This document shows, one piece after another, positions 25,639 through 33,285 of a DNA stretch of 61,997 nucleotides. The notes under the pieces are model-generated. The model was given only the letters and a program-made list of their open reading frames with translations, searched no databases and was not told the origin of the DNA. This DNA comes from a virus. The position numbers and the translations under genes were made by a program. The DNA is taken from positions 1 through 61,997 of IMG/VR virus record IMGVR_UViG_3300027848_000021; one strand, 5' to 3'. Each line of letters starts with the position of its first letter. The stretch's first letter is position 1.

Positions 25639-26761
25639 CTTTGGCCTCCGTTAATGCCCGAATCGTGTGTGCCCTCGTTTTAGGTCCGATGGGTGTCGGG
25701 GAATTCACATCTATTTCATTCAACACCAAACACCTAATCAACCAAGGTAGCGGGTAGGCGTGCGGGTCGGACGCGTACTTCTGACGAAACTTCGCAACGA
25801 AAACCCTCGCGTCACTTTGGCGTCTTTCCCCGACAAGGTAGTCGTCGATGAATGACGAGGCACCATCAAAACCAAACGCTGCATATTTCGCTATCAACTT
25901 CTCAACATCGAATTCCGGCCACCAACGACGCTGTGCATCGATTTGGGGAAAACAATGAACGAGTCTGTCGTAGAATTCCGGCTCCGTCGCTATCACATCA
26001 CCAATCCGACGAATAGCAACACTATGCAACGGAATTCCAACACGGGTATTGGAGCCGGTCTGGACTGCGAGGTCATAATATTCGCAGTAATTAGCTTTGC
26101 ATTCTTCAATGACATATTTAAAAACGTCTGGAGTGTTAAAATCGTAAATTATTTTACCAAACTTCAAAGGCACACCGCGCTTCAGTCTGTACGGGGTGGC
26201 GATGTAGGGCTCAACTAATTTCTGAGAAATCGAACGGAACCTCACCATACTTTCGGATGCCCTGACCCCAGTTAGAAAGCACACGCTCCCCCTTTTCCCC
26301 TGCATCACGTAATGGTCGACGGGTTCTGGTAGAGACTTGGTGTAATCTAAACCAAAATGCTCAGCCCTTATCGCCCACGGCGGAATCTCTCGCACCAGAC
26401 GTCCCTCTTGGCGACGAAGCTCGGACCAGAGGAGGGTAGTTTGTCGCTTGCCAAGCACCCAAATTTCCGCGGGGTATGGGAGGCAGTACCATTGCATGTC
26501 GACCCAATCATAATTTCTAACTTTTTCAAGGTGTTCAAGAACTGTCGGGGACAACATTTCCTCGTCCCTCAGAAAAACTTTTACCGGCCCGAGACCGCGT
26601 TCTTCATGAACTTCTTTAGCAAGATACAATACGGCAGTCGAGTCCTTTCCTCCACTGTAGGCCACATGGACCGAATCAAAAGTGTCGTAAATGTGGCGGA
26701 TTCTTTTTCTGGCAGCGTCTACGCAGGATAAATTGGGAAGGAAAAGCCGCTGTCTCGTCAT
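25628..26761 (-). CDS. PAPS-reductase-like (IbrA-type) protein
   Basis: A 377-residue protein of the phosphoadenosine phosphosulfate reductase/N-type ATP pyrophosphatase fold. The PP-loop is S-G-G-K-D-S-T at residues 36-42. Later V-C-F-L-T-G-V-R-A-S-E-S matches the typical G-x-R-x-x-E-S loop of IbrA-type and DndC-type proteins. C-terminal helices and Trp-rich regions follow. With the ParB-like gene it forms an IbrA/IbrB-like unit. Possible roles are sulfur-based DNA or tRNA modification, or regulation; none can be confirmed from sequence. Confidence 0.8.
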   Translation of the reverse strand: MTRQRLFLPNLSCVDAARKRIRHIYDTFDSVHVAYSGGKDSTAVLYLAKEVHEERGLGPVKVFLRDEEMLSPTVLEHLEKVRNYDWVDMQWYCLPYPAEIWVLGKRQTTLLWSELRRQEGRLVREIPPWAIRAEHFGLDYTKSLPEPVDHYVMQGKRGSVCFLTGVRASESMVRFRSISQKLVEPYIATPYRLKRGVPLKFGKIIYDFNTPDVFKYVIEECKANYCEYYDLAVQTGSNTRVGIPLHSVAIRRIGDVIATEPEFYDRLVHCFPQIDAQRRWWPEFDVEKLIAKYAAFGFDGASSFIDDYLVGERRQSDARVFVAKFRQKYASDPHAYPLPWLIRCLVLNEIDVNSPTPIGPKTRAHTIRALTEAKDDK

Positions 26762-26770
26762 CTGGTCAGT

Positions 26771-27427
26771 CTACAATATTTTGTTGTTCTTGCTAAGGTT
26801 GTCAAAAGCCCAAAGCGGTTGCAGGTTTGTATAGTGACAAGCAATTGCGAGCTGCGCTGGGTCTTCTAAATCGAATGAAGCCAGCGGCAGAACGTGGTCA
26901 ATGTGCCAGAGACCATGATTTGCCCAAGTTTGCCCCTTTGTAAATAGGCCTTCAAAATAAACTAGCAGTTCGTCAATCGTGCACCCTAATAATTTTACGG
27001 CAGAACCTTTCCTGCTTTTGTTTTTGATTGCGCTGCGAAGGCGGTTCCGCAACAGCGTCTTTAGCTTGAATGAGGGGTCTCTGGCGTATCGGTGGCGGTT
27101 ATATCCAATTGCTTTAGCCTTTGCTCCTGGAAGCGCCCGATTTTTTGCTGACCTATCTCTTAATAGCGCTCGATTAGCAGCGCGATGTTTTGCTGATTTT
27201 TTCTTCAAGAGCGTAGTATTTTTGGCCCTATATTCACAATCATATTTTGTTTGTTTAGCCTTTGCTCCTGGAAGCGCCCGACTCCTTGCCGCCCTAGCTC
27301 TAAATAATACCGGATTGGCGGCGTATAGTTCGCGCTTATGCTTGGCGTCCGCAGCTTTGTACTCGGGTCGCGCGCGACGTTTACGGTCGTACTTCCGCTT
27401 CTTTTCCTTCCTCTCCTCGTCAGTCAT
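26771..27427 (-). CDS. HNH endonuclease with basic repeat N-terminus
   Basis: A 218-residue HNH protein. The C-terminus has W-H-I-D-H-V-L-P-L, Y-T-N-L-Q-P-L and K-N-N-K-I, the H-N-H core. The N-terminal half is Arg/Lys/Ala-rich and repetitive, with two copies of R-A-L-P-G-A-K-A-K. I placed the start at 27427, inside the overlap with the small zinc-finger gene (ATGACTGA), since a longer frame to 27556 would lie inside that gene. It is likely a homing-type or packaging-associated nuclease. Confidence 0.75.
   Translation of the reverse strand: MTDEERKEKKRKYDRKRRARPEYKAADAKHKRELYAANPVLFRARAARSRALPGAKAKQTKYDCEYRAKNTTLLKKKSAKHRAANRALLRDRSAKNRALPGAKAKAIGYNRHRYARDPSFKLKTLLRNRLRSAIKNKSRKGSAVKLLGCTIDELLVYFEGLFTKGQTWANHGLWHIDHVLPLASFDLEDPAQLAIACHYTNLQPLWAFDNLSKNNKIL
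27113..27281 (-). repeat. 28-base direct repeat inside the HNH gene
   Basis: Bases 27113-27140 and 27254-27281 are identical and in frame (141 bases apart). They encode the repeated R-A-L-P-G-A-K-A-K segment of the basic N-terminal region. Confidence 0.8.
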
Positions 27428-27581
27428 ATCTGCTTCTACCCTCGGCTTTCCATTTATGATAGAAGTCGCGCATTCGGGCATTGATGGCTTTTTTGCATTT
27501 GTCGCATGTTGGTTCGCCGCGTCGTTGGTGCCTACGAGCTGCTGAATACGTCCCACAGGGCTTTAGTGTTGATTTCTTCAT
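27420..27581 (-). CDS. small zinc-finger protein (C-G-T ... G-E-x-x-C-x-x-C type)
   Basis: A 53-residue protein with P-C-G-T-Y-S-A-A-R-R-H near its start and G-E-P-T-C-D-K-C after it, then a helical tail. The spacing C-G-T, R-H, G-E-P-x-C-x-x-C is that of a family of small proteins common in actinobacteriophages; it supports an actinobacterial host. It overlaps the HNH start by 8 bases. Probably a DNA- or RNA-binding zinc finger. Confidence 0.7.
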   Translation of the reverse strand: MKKSTLKPCGTYSAARRHQRRGEPTCDKCKKAINARMRDFYHKWKAEGRSRYD

Positions 27582-27619
27582 ATCTATATCTTACCACACG
27601 CGCTAGTCGGGGATAGTAA

Positions 27620-28417
27620 CTAAACTTCAGTGTGCTCCCCGATGAAGTTAACTAATCTCTCTGCCGTGGTGTTGCCGTCAATTGATGGATTAGCGCGAAG
27701 CCATCTTACAAAAGAATACCAACGAGCCTGCTGAAGAACGTCGTCAAATACGATGGTGTATTGAACGGCGGCTCTTGGTGCTGCGCCGGGTATAGCGACT
27801 GTTGAGCCGCGTATTGCGATGTCATTTTGGTCTGCGTCGCTCGGTGCTCTTAGATAATTTTCGCCGTCTTCGTTTCGGCCGACCAGTCTCGCCAATTGTC
27901 CCTCTAGTTCGCTTACGTTAAGCGCGCCATCCACCATTACCGGCGCAGTAAATCCCTTTTCGGAAACAGAAGTAATGGAGTCATTAATCAACTCGGTATT
28001 TTGGTAGGACGCGATTTCAAATTCGTCCCACCCCAAATCATCGAACAGCTCCGGGTATATTTCATTAACATCCAGAATCATGGTCATCAGAAAGTCGGGG
28101 TCCGTGTACCCAAGTTCGCTTGTTCGGTTATCTGCCAGCGCAAAAGCCACTGAACGTTTCACGTCGCCATCCAGATACAGCACGGCGATTTTATCCCAAC
28201 CTAATTCCCTGGCGGCTTCGAGTTGGTGGTTCCCGGCTATGACGGTCGATGTCCCGTCCTCGTTGTGTCGGGCGACTATTGGTTTTAGTTGTCCGAATTC
28301 TCTGTACGACGCTACGATTGCATCGATATTCCCGACGTGTGGATTGTTCTCCAGCGGCGTGAGGGTGTTTATGTCAGTGGCCAAAGCCTTGAGCGACTTG
28401 TGAATTTTGTTTGTCAT
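27620..28417 (-). CDS. ParB-like nuclease domain protein
   Basis: A 265-residue protein with the ParB N-terminal domain: L-T-P-L-E-N-N-P, G-Q-L-K-P-I-V-A, V-I-A-G-N-H-Q-L-E-A-A (the G-x-H-R-like motif here reads G-N-H-Q), and A-L-A-D-N-R-T-S. The C-terminal region is acidic with no HTH evident, unlike partition ParB, so it is probably a phage nuclease- or methylase-associated ParB-like protein. It overlaps the next upstream gene by ATGA. Confidence 0.8.
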   Translation of the reverse strand: MTNKIHKSLKALATDINTLTPLENNPHVGNIDAIVASYREFGQLKPIVARHNEDGTSTVIAGNHQLEAARELGWDKIAVLYLDGDVKRSVAFALADNRTSELGYTDPDFLMTMILDVNEIYPELFDDLGWDEFEIASYQNTELINDSITSVSEKGFTAPVMVDGALNVSELEGQLARLVGRNEDGENYLRAPSDADQNDIAIRGSTVAIPGAAPRAAVQYTIVFDDVLQQARWYSFVRWLRANPSIDGNTTAERLVNFIGEHTEV

Positions 28418-28749
28418 ACCTGCACCCGAACATTCGCATTCAAAGTTCTCATCGCGTCCATGGATGCGCGTATGGAAAGTAGTGCTTCGCGCTTCGCCTT
28501 CATCATGGCCTCAGCGACCTTGAATTCAAAGTGTGGTGCGTCCATCTTGTAATCGGCCCACGCCTCTCTTTCTTTGATGGACCCCTTTGCCGAGAGATAT
28601 TCTTTAGCCCAGTGATTTTTATAAAGAGATTCTTTTTTGGCGGCGTCAACAGCCAGGTTCTCAAACATCTCTGTTTCTGCTTCAAGTCTGTCCACAAAAC
28701 GAAGCAATTCCTGCTCGATTTCAACTTGACTGATTGGCGCACTTCTCAC
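28414..28749 (-). CDS. hypothetical coiled-coil protein upstream of ParB-like gene
   Basis: A 111-residue protein of a phage-typical type: helical, Glu/Lys-rich, with E-Y-L-S-A-K-G-S-I-K-E-R-E-A-W-A-D-Y and a later A-M-M-K-A-K-R-E-A-L. The start is GTG in a GTGA overlap with the RuvC gene stop. I do not know its role; its location suggests DNA replication or recombination. Confidence 0.6.
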   Translation of the reverse strand: MRSAPISQVEIEQELLRFVDRLEAETEMFENLAVDAAKKESLYKNHWAKEYLSAKGSIKEREAWADYKMDAPHFEFKVAEAMMKAKREALLSIRASMDAMRTLNANVRVQV

Positions 28750-29318
28750 TTATTGCCACCTTCCGCTTTTGGGGTCGTCTCGGGCTGTCCGCGTACACCG
28801 GTAACGGTGTCCGTCAGCAACCCCCAATCTACCTTATCTAGACCCGATAGATTCACTTCTGGCCACTTGAAATGAGGTTCACCAATAGCCGTAAGCACCA
28901 TTTCCTCAAGTATCCACGCGTCGCATTTATCGTCAGCGCCAGGGTTGTTCCATATTATTCCGGTTCTTGCGGATACCGCGGAAACGACTTCATTCTTGGA
29001 CGCGTTACCTTTACCCGTGGCGAACTTGGCTCGACAAGTGGGCGGGATTTCGATGAATAAGCGCTCGTCCCGTTGCAGGGCAACCCTGACGACACCGCCG
29101 AGCTCGCCTATCGAAAATGCCTGACCGCTACGAGAAGCGAAAGAGTACCCCTCGATTGCCACGACATCGATGCAGTTTGCGTGGACGATGTCGATAATCG
29201 CCTCGGAAATCTCTATCAGCCTGGCTACGCCGCGTTGAGCAGACCGTATCACCCCTGTATCCCCGTTGTGGCAATAGCCCGTCGACGTTAGGGACAAATC
29301 GAGCCCCAATATGTTCAT
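28746..29318 (-). CDS. RuvC-like Holliday junction resolvase
   Basis: A 190-residue RNase H-fold nuclease: G-L-D-L-S-L-T-S-T-G at residues 5-14 (first Asp), A-I-E-G-Y-S-F (Glu), K-N-E-V and D-D-K-C-D-A-W (last Asp pair), all four acidic residues present. I placed the start at 29318, because the longer frame begins inside a strong terminator-like hairpin. It resolves branched DNA before packaging. Confidence 0.85.
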   Translation of the reverse strand: MNILGLDLSLTSTGYCHNGDTGVIRSAQRGVARLIEISEAIIDIVHANCIDVVAIEGYSFASRSGQAFSIGELGGVVRVALQRDERLFIEIPPTCRAKFATGKGNASKNEVVSAVSARTGIIWNNPGADDKCDAWILEEMVLTAIGEPHFKWPEVNLSGLDKVDWGLLTDTVTGVRGQPETTPKAEGGNK

Positions 29319-29345
29319 AGACCCAGATACTAGCCCAGAAAGCAA

Positions 29346-29379
29346 GAACCCGCCGGACCCCTGATGGTCGGGCGGGTTC
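29346..29379 (-). terminator. strong hairpin with T-rich tail (probable terminator)
   Basis: GAACCCGCC pairs with GGCGGGTTC, and inside it GACC pairs with GGTC around a 6-base loop, with one G-G mismatch. On the minus strand it is followed by TTGCTTTCT. It lies after the HNH gene at 29441 and before the RuvC start, so it would end the HNH transcript. Confidence 0.5.
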
Positions 29380-29440
29380 ATCTGCCGTGGTTCATGACCA
29401 CTCGACTTTGACCACCCGCCTTTCTATTTCAACGTGATTT

Positions 29441-29929
29441 TTACGCAGCCCGCCTAATGCTATTTCTGTGGCGATATTCAATTAGATACATCGAATTCTT
29501 GCCATGATTACACCCAGCGCATGCCCCAGCGAGATTCCCAACCGACCAGCGACCACCTTTGCAGACGGGGATAATGTGCTCGATGTGAACTGATGGCGCG
29601 GAATTACAGATGTAGCAGGGCTTCGATTTCATGGCCCTGAGCTCTTTGTCGGTTACGACGAACATGCCGCCTCCCAACTTACGGGCGCGACGACGCTGTG
29701 TTATCGCCAGCGCTTTTTCGGGGGGAGCCGGCCGGCGCTCATGCCCCATCGCCGCTATTTCTTCATGATTTACGGCGTAATTTCTGCGCTCCGTTGCCCT
29801 CTTCCTCTCGGGACCCGAGGCGCGCCATACGCGCTTCTGGGCTAGCAGTCTTTTCTTGTTTTCCTGGTTGTATCGACGGTGATAGGCCGCTACCCCATGG
29901 GGGCTCACGGTCCTCCGTTTTTGCGGCAT
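29441..29929 (-). CDS. HNH endonuclease with C-x-x-C zinc knuckles
   Basis: A 162-residue protein. The basic N-terminal half is followed by C-Y-I-C, H-I-E-H-I-I-P-V-C-K-G-G, N-L-A-G-A-C-A-G-C-N and K-N-S, which gives the HNH core with two zinc-binding C-x-x-C pairs. The ATG is at 29929. It may be a free-standing homing nuclease. Confidence 0.8.
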   Translation of the reverse strand: MPQKRRTVSPHGVAAYHRRYNQENKKRLLAQKRVWRASGPERKRATERRNYAVNHEEIAAMGHERRPAPPEKALAITQRRRARKLGGGMFVVTDKELRAMKSKPCYICNSAPSVHIEHIIPVCKGGRWSVGNLAGACAGCNHGKNSMYLIEYRHRNSIRRAA

Positions 29930-30037
29930 TATCTAGGATATACCCTATAAATTATGAACCGATAAATAAAGTTGTTTAGTTAAAGAAATATGAGAGGTAC
30001 ACTTATTTATCTGCGTCTATAACCCCGACATTATTCA

Positions 30038-30049
30038 CTGATATATCAG
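30038..30049. promoter_or_regulatory. 12-base perfect palindrome upstream of a lone plus-strand gene
   Basis: CTGATATATCAG lies 35-46 bases before the ATG at 30084. A perfect palindrome in an AT-rich gap next to a divergent gene pair is consistent with an operator. The AT-rich gap 29930-30083 (154 bases) also contains possible promoter-like T/A stretches on both strands, but I see no clear -35/-10 pair. Confidence 0.35.
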
Positions 30050-30083
30050 ACAAAAATGCCACGGAAGCCGTTAGGCTTGTTCT

Positions 30084-30383
30084 ATGAAACAGCAAGCACG
30101 GGTCGTAACGTTGCCGGATGGGGACCGCATTTTGGTCATCGACTCCGTGATTCCCGACGATGCCCCAGATGCAATCCGCGAAGGTTTGGCGCGCCGCGCC
30201 ATCGTCAATGGTGGCGGTCGCTGCCCGTGTGGGGCGTCCCCTTCTATGCCAAACAGGGCACAGCGACGAAAACTCAAGGGAAAAGTATTTGACAGGACCG
30301 TCGAACACGAAGACGACTGTCCCGCGATGACCTCAACTCTGGCTCCGGCCATCAAAGCGTGGGAGGCCGATAGGGCCGAGTAA
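30084..30383 (+). CDS. lone plus-strand C-P-C-G-A protein
   Basis: A 99-residue protein with R-C-P-C-G-A in the middle and E-H-E-D-D-C-P-A near the end, the pattern of a small Zn- or Fe-S-type protein common in actinophages. The N-terminus has V-V-T-L-P-D-G-D-R. It is the only plus-strand gene in the 5.1-35.6 kb region and is convergent with the HNH gene at 30386. The palindrome at 30038 may control it. A minus-strand frame covering it is a shadow. Confidence 0.65.
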   Translation: MKQQARVVTLPDGDRILVIDSVIPDDAPDAIREGLARRAIVNGGGRCPCGASPSMPNRAQRRKLKGKVFDRTVEHEDDCPAMTSTLAPAIKAWEADRAE

Positions 30384-30385
30384 GA

Positions 30386-30727
30386 CTATTTTTCCCAGCC
30401 GTGTTTAGCAAGACCTAAATCAAATGCCAACTGAGGCCAGTTCCCAATCCTGACATGACAGGGCCGACAGACCGCAAGCACATTCTCCGGGTCCAGAATC
30501 GAACCCCCCTGAGAGCGGCGGACTATTTCGTGAACGTCCCTGCTCAGGTGGTTGCTGTATGTGGTTTTTCCGTCGTGGATAGCGAAAACCTTACAGGCCT
30601 GGCACAGCGGGCGTTCTAAGAGAATTTTGGCTACGAAAGGACGGCGTTCCTCATATAGCGTCTCCATTTTTTCGCTTCTTCGACGAATAGGGGAGCGCTT
30701 GAGATATTTCTTTGGTTTCGGAGCCAC
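30386..30727 (-). CDS. HNH endonuclease
   Basis: A protein of about 113 residues. It has P-L-C-Q-A-C, D-V-H-E-I-V-R-R-S-Q-G-G, P-E-N-V-L-A-V-C-R-P-C-H at the HNH core, with C-x-x-C pairs on both sides. The start is uncertain: GTG at 30727 is chosen; a TTG at 30793 would overlap the upstream gene by 47 bases. It lies in the DNA metabolism block, close to the Cas4 and Rad52-like genes. Confidence 0.75.
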   Translation of the reverse strand: MAPKPKKYLKRSPIRRRSEKMETLYEERRPFVAKILLERPLCQACKVFAIHDGKTTYSNHLSRDVHEIVRRSQGGSILDPENVLAVCRPCHVRIGNWPQLAFDLGLAKHGWEK

Positions 30728-30746
30728 GACGTACCGCCCATGATAT

Positions 30747-31253
30747 TTAGATTGAGTCAGAGGTGATGTCGTCAAAACACCACTTATCGTCAAGTGTAGC
30801 CCATAGCGCGCGGTCTATCCCTGTGTCTTCTAGGTCGTATTCGCGCATTAGGGAGCGATGTCTATTTATGCCCTTTTTCAAAAAGTCAACCTCGGCCCAT
30901 CCGTCCGACGTACCCACTATTCCCGTCTCGACCATTTGCATTACTTCATCTAGTCGTTTATCGACATGGAACTTAAACCGCTTAATTTTTAGCGACCTAT
31001 TGTCGTAGGCCTTTTTCGCTTCACGAACGACACCCACTCCCGACGGACCGAGTGCGCCGTATCTCACGTCGTCGGCTGCGGCATCATCTTCGATGTCGGC
31101 CATCTGTGCGTCGAGATTATCGGACAGCATAACGAGAGCGGTTTTCCATCGCTCCCAATTCTCCTCTTTTAGCAAATCTTGTTTTTGCGAAGGAGCAATT
31201 TTGTTCTTTACGTCTTCGGCTACCATTCTTGCAAAAGCATCATCGTTAATCAT
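30747..31253 (-). CDS. hypothetical protein next to the Cas4-like nuclease
   Basis: A 168-residue helical protein of unknown function with a charged middle and L-W-A-T-L-D-D near the end. Genes of this size and type commonly lie next to Cas4-like and Rad52-like genes in actinophages. It overlaps the Cas4 gene by ATGA. Confidence 0.65.
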   Translation of the reverse strand: MINDDAFARMVAEDVKNKIAPSQKQDLLKEENWERWKTALVMLSDNLDAQMADIEDDAAADDVRYGALGPSGVGVVREAKKAYDNRSLKIKRFKFHVDKRLDEVMQMVETGIVGTSDGWAEVDFLKKGINRHRSLMREYDLEDTGIDRALWATLDDKWCFDDITSDSI

Positions 31254-32026
31254 TTTACACCCTTATTCCATATTGGACAAATTTTTTTATAGCTACAAAA
31301 CATGCAAAGACCAGATTTGATAGGCGGAAATACCCCGGTTCTGCATGCGTCATCAATATCTGATTTTGCTTGCTGAATCATTTCCACTGTCTGTTTGAGA
31401 TTATCAACGCTCACCTTTTTTTCTAATTTCACTCCGTCTTTGAGATAGAGCAATTCAATTTTATCGACAGACCCCACCTCCAATGACTGAAGAAGTTCTG
31501 CGTAAATTAATAACTGCTTGAACTTTTCCTCAACGTCATATTTCGGAGTTTTGCCAGTCTTATAATCGCTCACAACCAGCATCGTCGTGCCTTCGGAATA
31601 GCTGTATCTGTCGATAAAACCCTTCATTCGCACGCCACCGACGAAACCGTTTAGTTCGTATTCGAGACCCTCTGGGTGGGTGTCTACGGGATTTTCGATT
31701 TTCCAAAGGTTCTCGATACATGACCACGCGCGCTCCATAAATTTGACCAGACTGTCACCATGCGTAATCGTGGACTCTGCCTTTTCTTTCCATTCCTCAT
31801 TCCAGATTTGGCGCGCGATAACCTTGCACGCATCGATAGTCCGTAACTCTGGTGCCAGTTTGTACATTTCCTCAAGCACGTCATGTACGAAATTACCTAA
31901 TACCGCCCAATGGTTTGATGGGTCTGGCAGTTTGTCTATCTTGTTGTATTTGAACTTAAGTGGACATTGCCTGAATGTAGATATCGAGCTTGGTGATAAA
32001 TATTCAGGTGCCTTAATTTCACTCAC
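31250..32026 (-). CDS. Cas4/RecB-like exonuclease (PD-(D/E)XK)
   Basis: A 258-residue nuclease: S-I-S-T-F-R-Q-C-P near the start, G-N-F-V-H, G-F-I-D-R, V-V-S-D-Y-K-T-G-K and Q-L-L-I-Y-A-E-L-L form the PD-(D/E)XK core, followed by C-M-F-C and K-I-C-P for an iron-sulfur cluster. I chose GTG at 32026, which overlaps the end of the Rad52-like gene. It acts with the annealing protein in recombination. Confidence 0.85.
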   Translation of the reverse strand: MSEIKAPEYLSPSSISTFRQCPLKFKYNKIDKLPDPSNHWAVLGNFVHDVLEEMYKLAPELRTIDACKVIARQIWNEEWKEKAESTITHGDSLVKFMERAWSCIENLWKIENPVDTHPEGLEYELNGFVGGVRMKGFIDRYSYSEGTTMLVVSDYKTGKTPKYDVEEKFKQLLIYAELLQSLEVGSVDKIELLYLKDGVKLEKKVSVDNLKQTVEMIQQAKSDIDDACRTGVFPPIKSGLCMFCSYKKICPIWNKGVK

Positions 32027-32753
32027 TCGCCTGGACCCATTTGCCACCAAGGGACAAGCGCGTTGCTTCCCCTATGAGTTTGTCTAGCGCATCAATGGTG
32101 ACCGTTTCTTTTTTGGGCTTCGGCTTGCCGTCACTGTACGTCTTCCAGTATTCGCCGAGTTCAGTCTTGCCCTCTGGCGTTAGGGTCGCCGTTAAGCCGG
32201 AAAACTGTTCCCACTTTTCCGAAATATCATGAGGCACGGCAACGGCTGGGGCTGGCGGTATGTAATTATTCATTGCGTCCTCGATGTCCAGGGCGTCTGC
32301 GGTTCTTGCTAAATACAGACCGACACCAAGTTGCTGAGCGGCCTTCTTCAGACCATCTGATACAGCTCCCTTGAAGTCATTACCCAAATCTAGGGTTTTA
32401 CCCGAATTCTTAATGCGCTTTACGGACGAACCGCCAACACCGTGCTTCTCGACGATTACATCACCGAAGCGCGCACTAAGCGCGACATGAGAGATAATTT
32501 CGTCTACGTCCGTCTCGTCGCGCCCGACTGAAACAACTTTCATCGACCAACCGTCAACCCCGAGAACCATATTGAGTCGAGCGATGACTTCACTGATTGG
32601 TATGTAGATAATTTCTACACCGCCCTTGTTGATGGCTCTTTCCATCTCGACAGGGAATGGCGCGGCAAGCTGTATGGCTAGGTCGCGTGCTACCGTGGCC
32701 GGTGAGGGTGGGGCCTGTGGGGCCCCTGTGGTGACTTTCGTATCGGTTTTCAT
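32019..32753 (-). CDS. Rad52/Rad22-like single-strand annealing protein
   Basis: A 244-residue protein. It has W-S-M-K-V, a long beta-hairpin region and K-G-A-V-S-D-G-L-K-K-A-A-Q-Q-L-G-V-G-L-Y, the conserved segment of Rad52-type proteins. It promotes strand annealing. The C-terminal 100 residues are a flexible, charged region. It overlaps the next gene by ATGA and the Cas4 start. Confidence 0.85.
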   Translation of the reverse strand: MKTDTKVTTGAPQAPPSPATVARDLAIQLAAPFPVEMERAINKGGVEIIYIPISEVIARLNMVLGVDGWSMKVVSVGRDETDVDEIISHVALSARFGDVIVEKHGVGGSSVKRIKNSGKTLDLGNDFKGAVSDGLKKAAQQLGVGLYLARTADALDIEDAMNNYIPPAPAVAVPHDISEKWEQFSGLTATLTPEGKTELGEYWKTYSDGKPKPKKETVTIDALDKLIGEATRLSLGGKWVQASE

Positions 32754-33247
32754 TCGTTGTTGCCCTTTCTGACAATAATGCTGATTTTTAGTTGACCTGT
32801 TTCGCAGTAGCTATCTGCGTTGATTCCGATTTTGTCAAGTTCCTTAGTCCGCCAGTAATCGCAGTGAGCATAATCCAGTAACTGCAATGCGATTTCCTCG
32901 GGGGTATTGAGTATTTCCCCCGTCTCTTTGTCGATAGACATGCGCATCAACTTACTAACCACCGACGTGGCTAGCGCTTTGTGCTGCCAGGCCTTTCGGT
33001 CGTAAGAACCTTTCTTCTCAATGACCGCTCCGTTGTCCAGCGAAACCAATTCCTCTGAGCCCATGACACCGGCGACAGCAAATGACATTTCGTCGTAGAT
33101 TACGGACAGGTCGCGCTTTGCCAAATTAAATTGGAGTAAGGCATTGCTGAGTTCGGCTATTTCCGGACCGGAGTCGATGTAGGTTGTCATCTCGCGACCT
33201 AAATCCAGGATGTATTTGCGTAGTTCAGATATTCGTTCAATAGACAT
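32750..33247 (-). CDS. hypothetical protein in the recombination operon
   Basis: A 165-residue protein beginning with M-S-I-E-R and containing K-G-S-Y-D-R-K-A-W-Q-H and Y-W-R-T-K-E-L-D-K-I-G. It matches a phage-typical companion of Rad52-like genes, with no known function. It overlaps the Rad52-like gene at ATGA. Start supported by context. Confidence 0.6.
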   Translation of the reverse strand: MSIERISELRKYILDLGREMTTYIDSGPEIAELSNALLQFNLAKRDLSVIYDEMSFAVAGVMGSEELVSLDNGAVIEKKGSYDRKAWQHKALATSVVSKLMRMSIDKETGEILNTPEEIALQLLDYAHCDYWRTKELDKIGINADSYCETGQLKISIIVRKGNNE

Positions 33248-33285
33248 GAGCTAATAGGTCCTAACAGTAAATAGCGGGTTTGCTA

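Noticed and set aside
29319-29381. Longer RuvC start upstream of 29318
   Set aside because: The additional codons come from the terminator-like hairpin and give a Gly/Ser/Pro string unlike RuvC.
30003-30308. Minus-strand open frame overlapping the lone plus-strand gene
   Set aside because: The plus-strand product has conserved Cys motifs; the minus frame has none and would overlap it almost fully.
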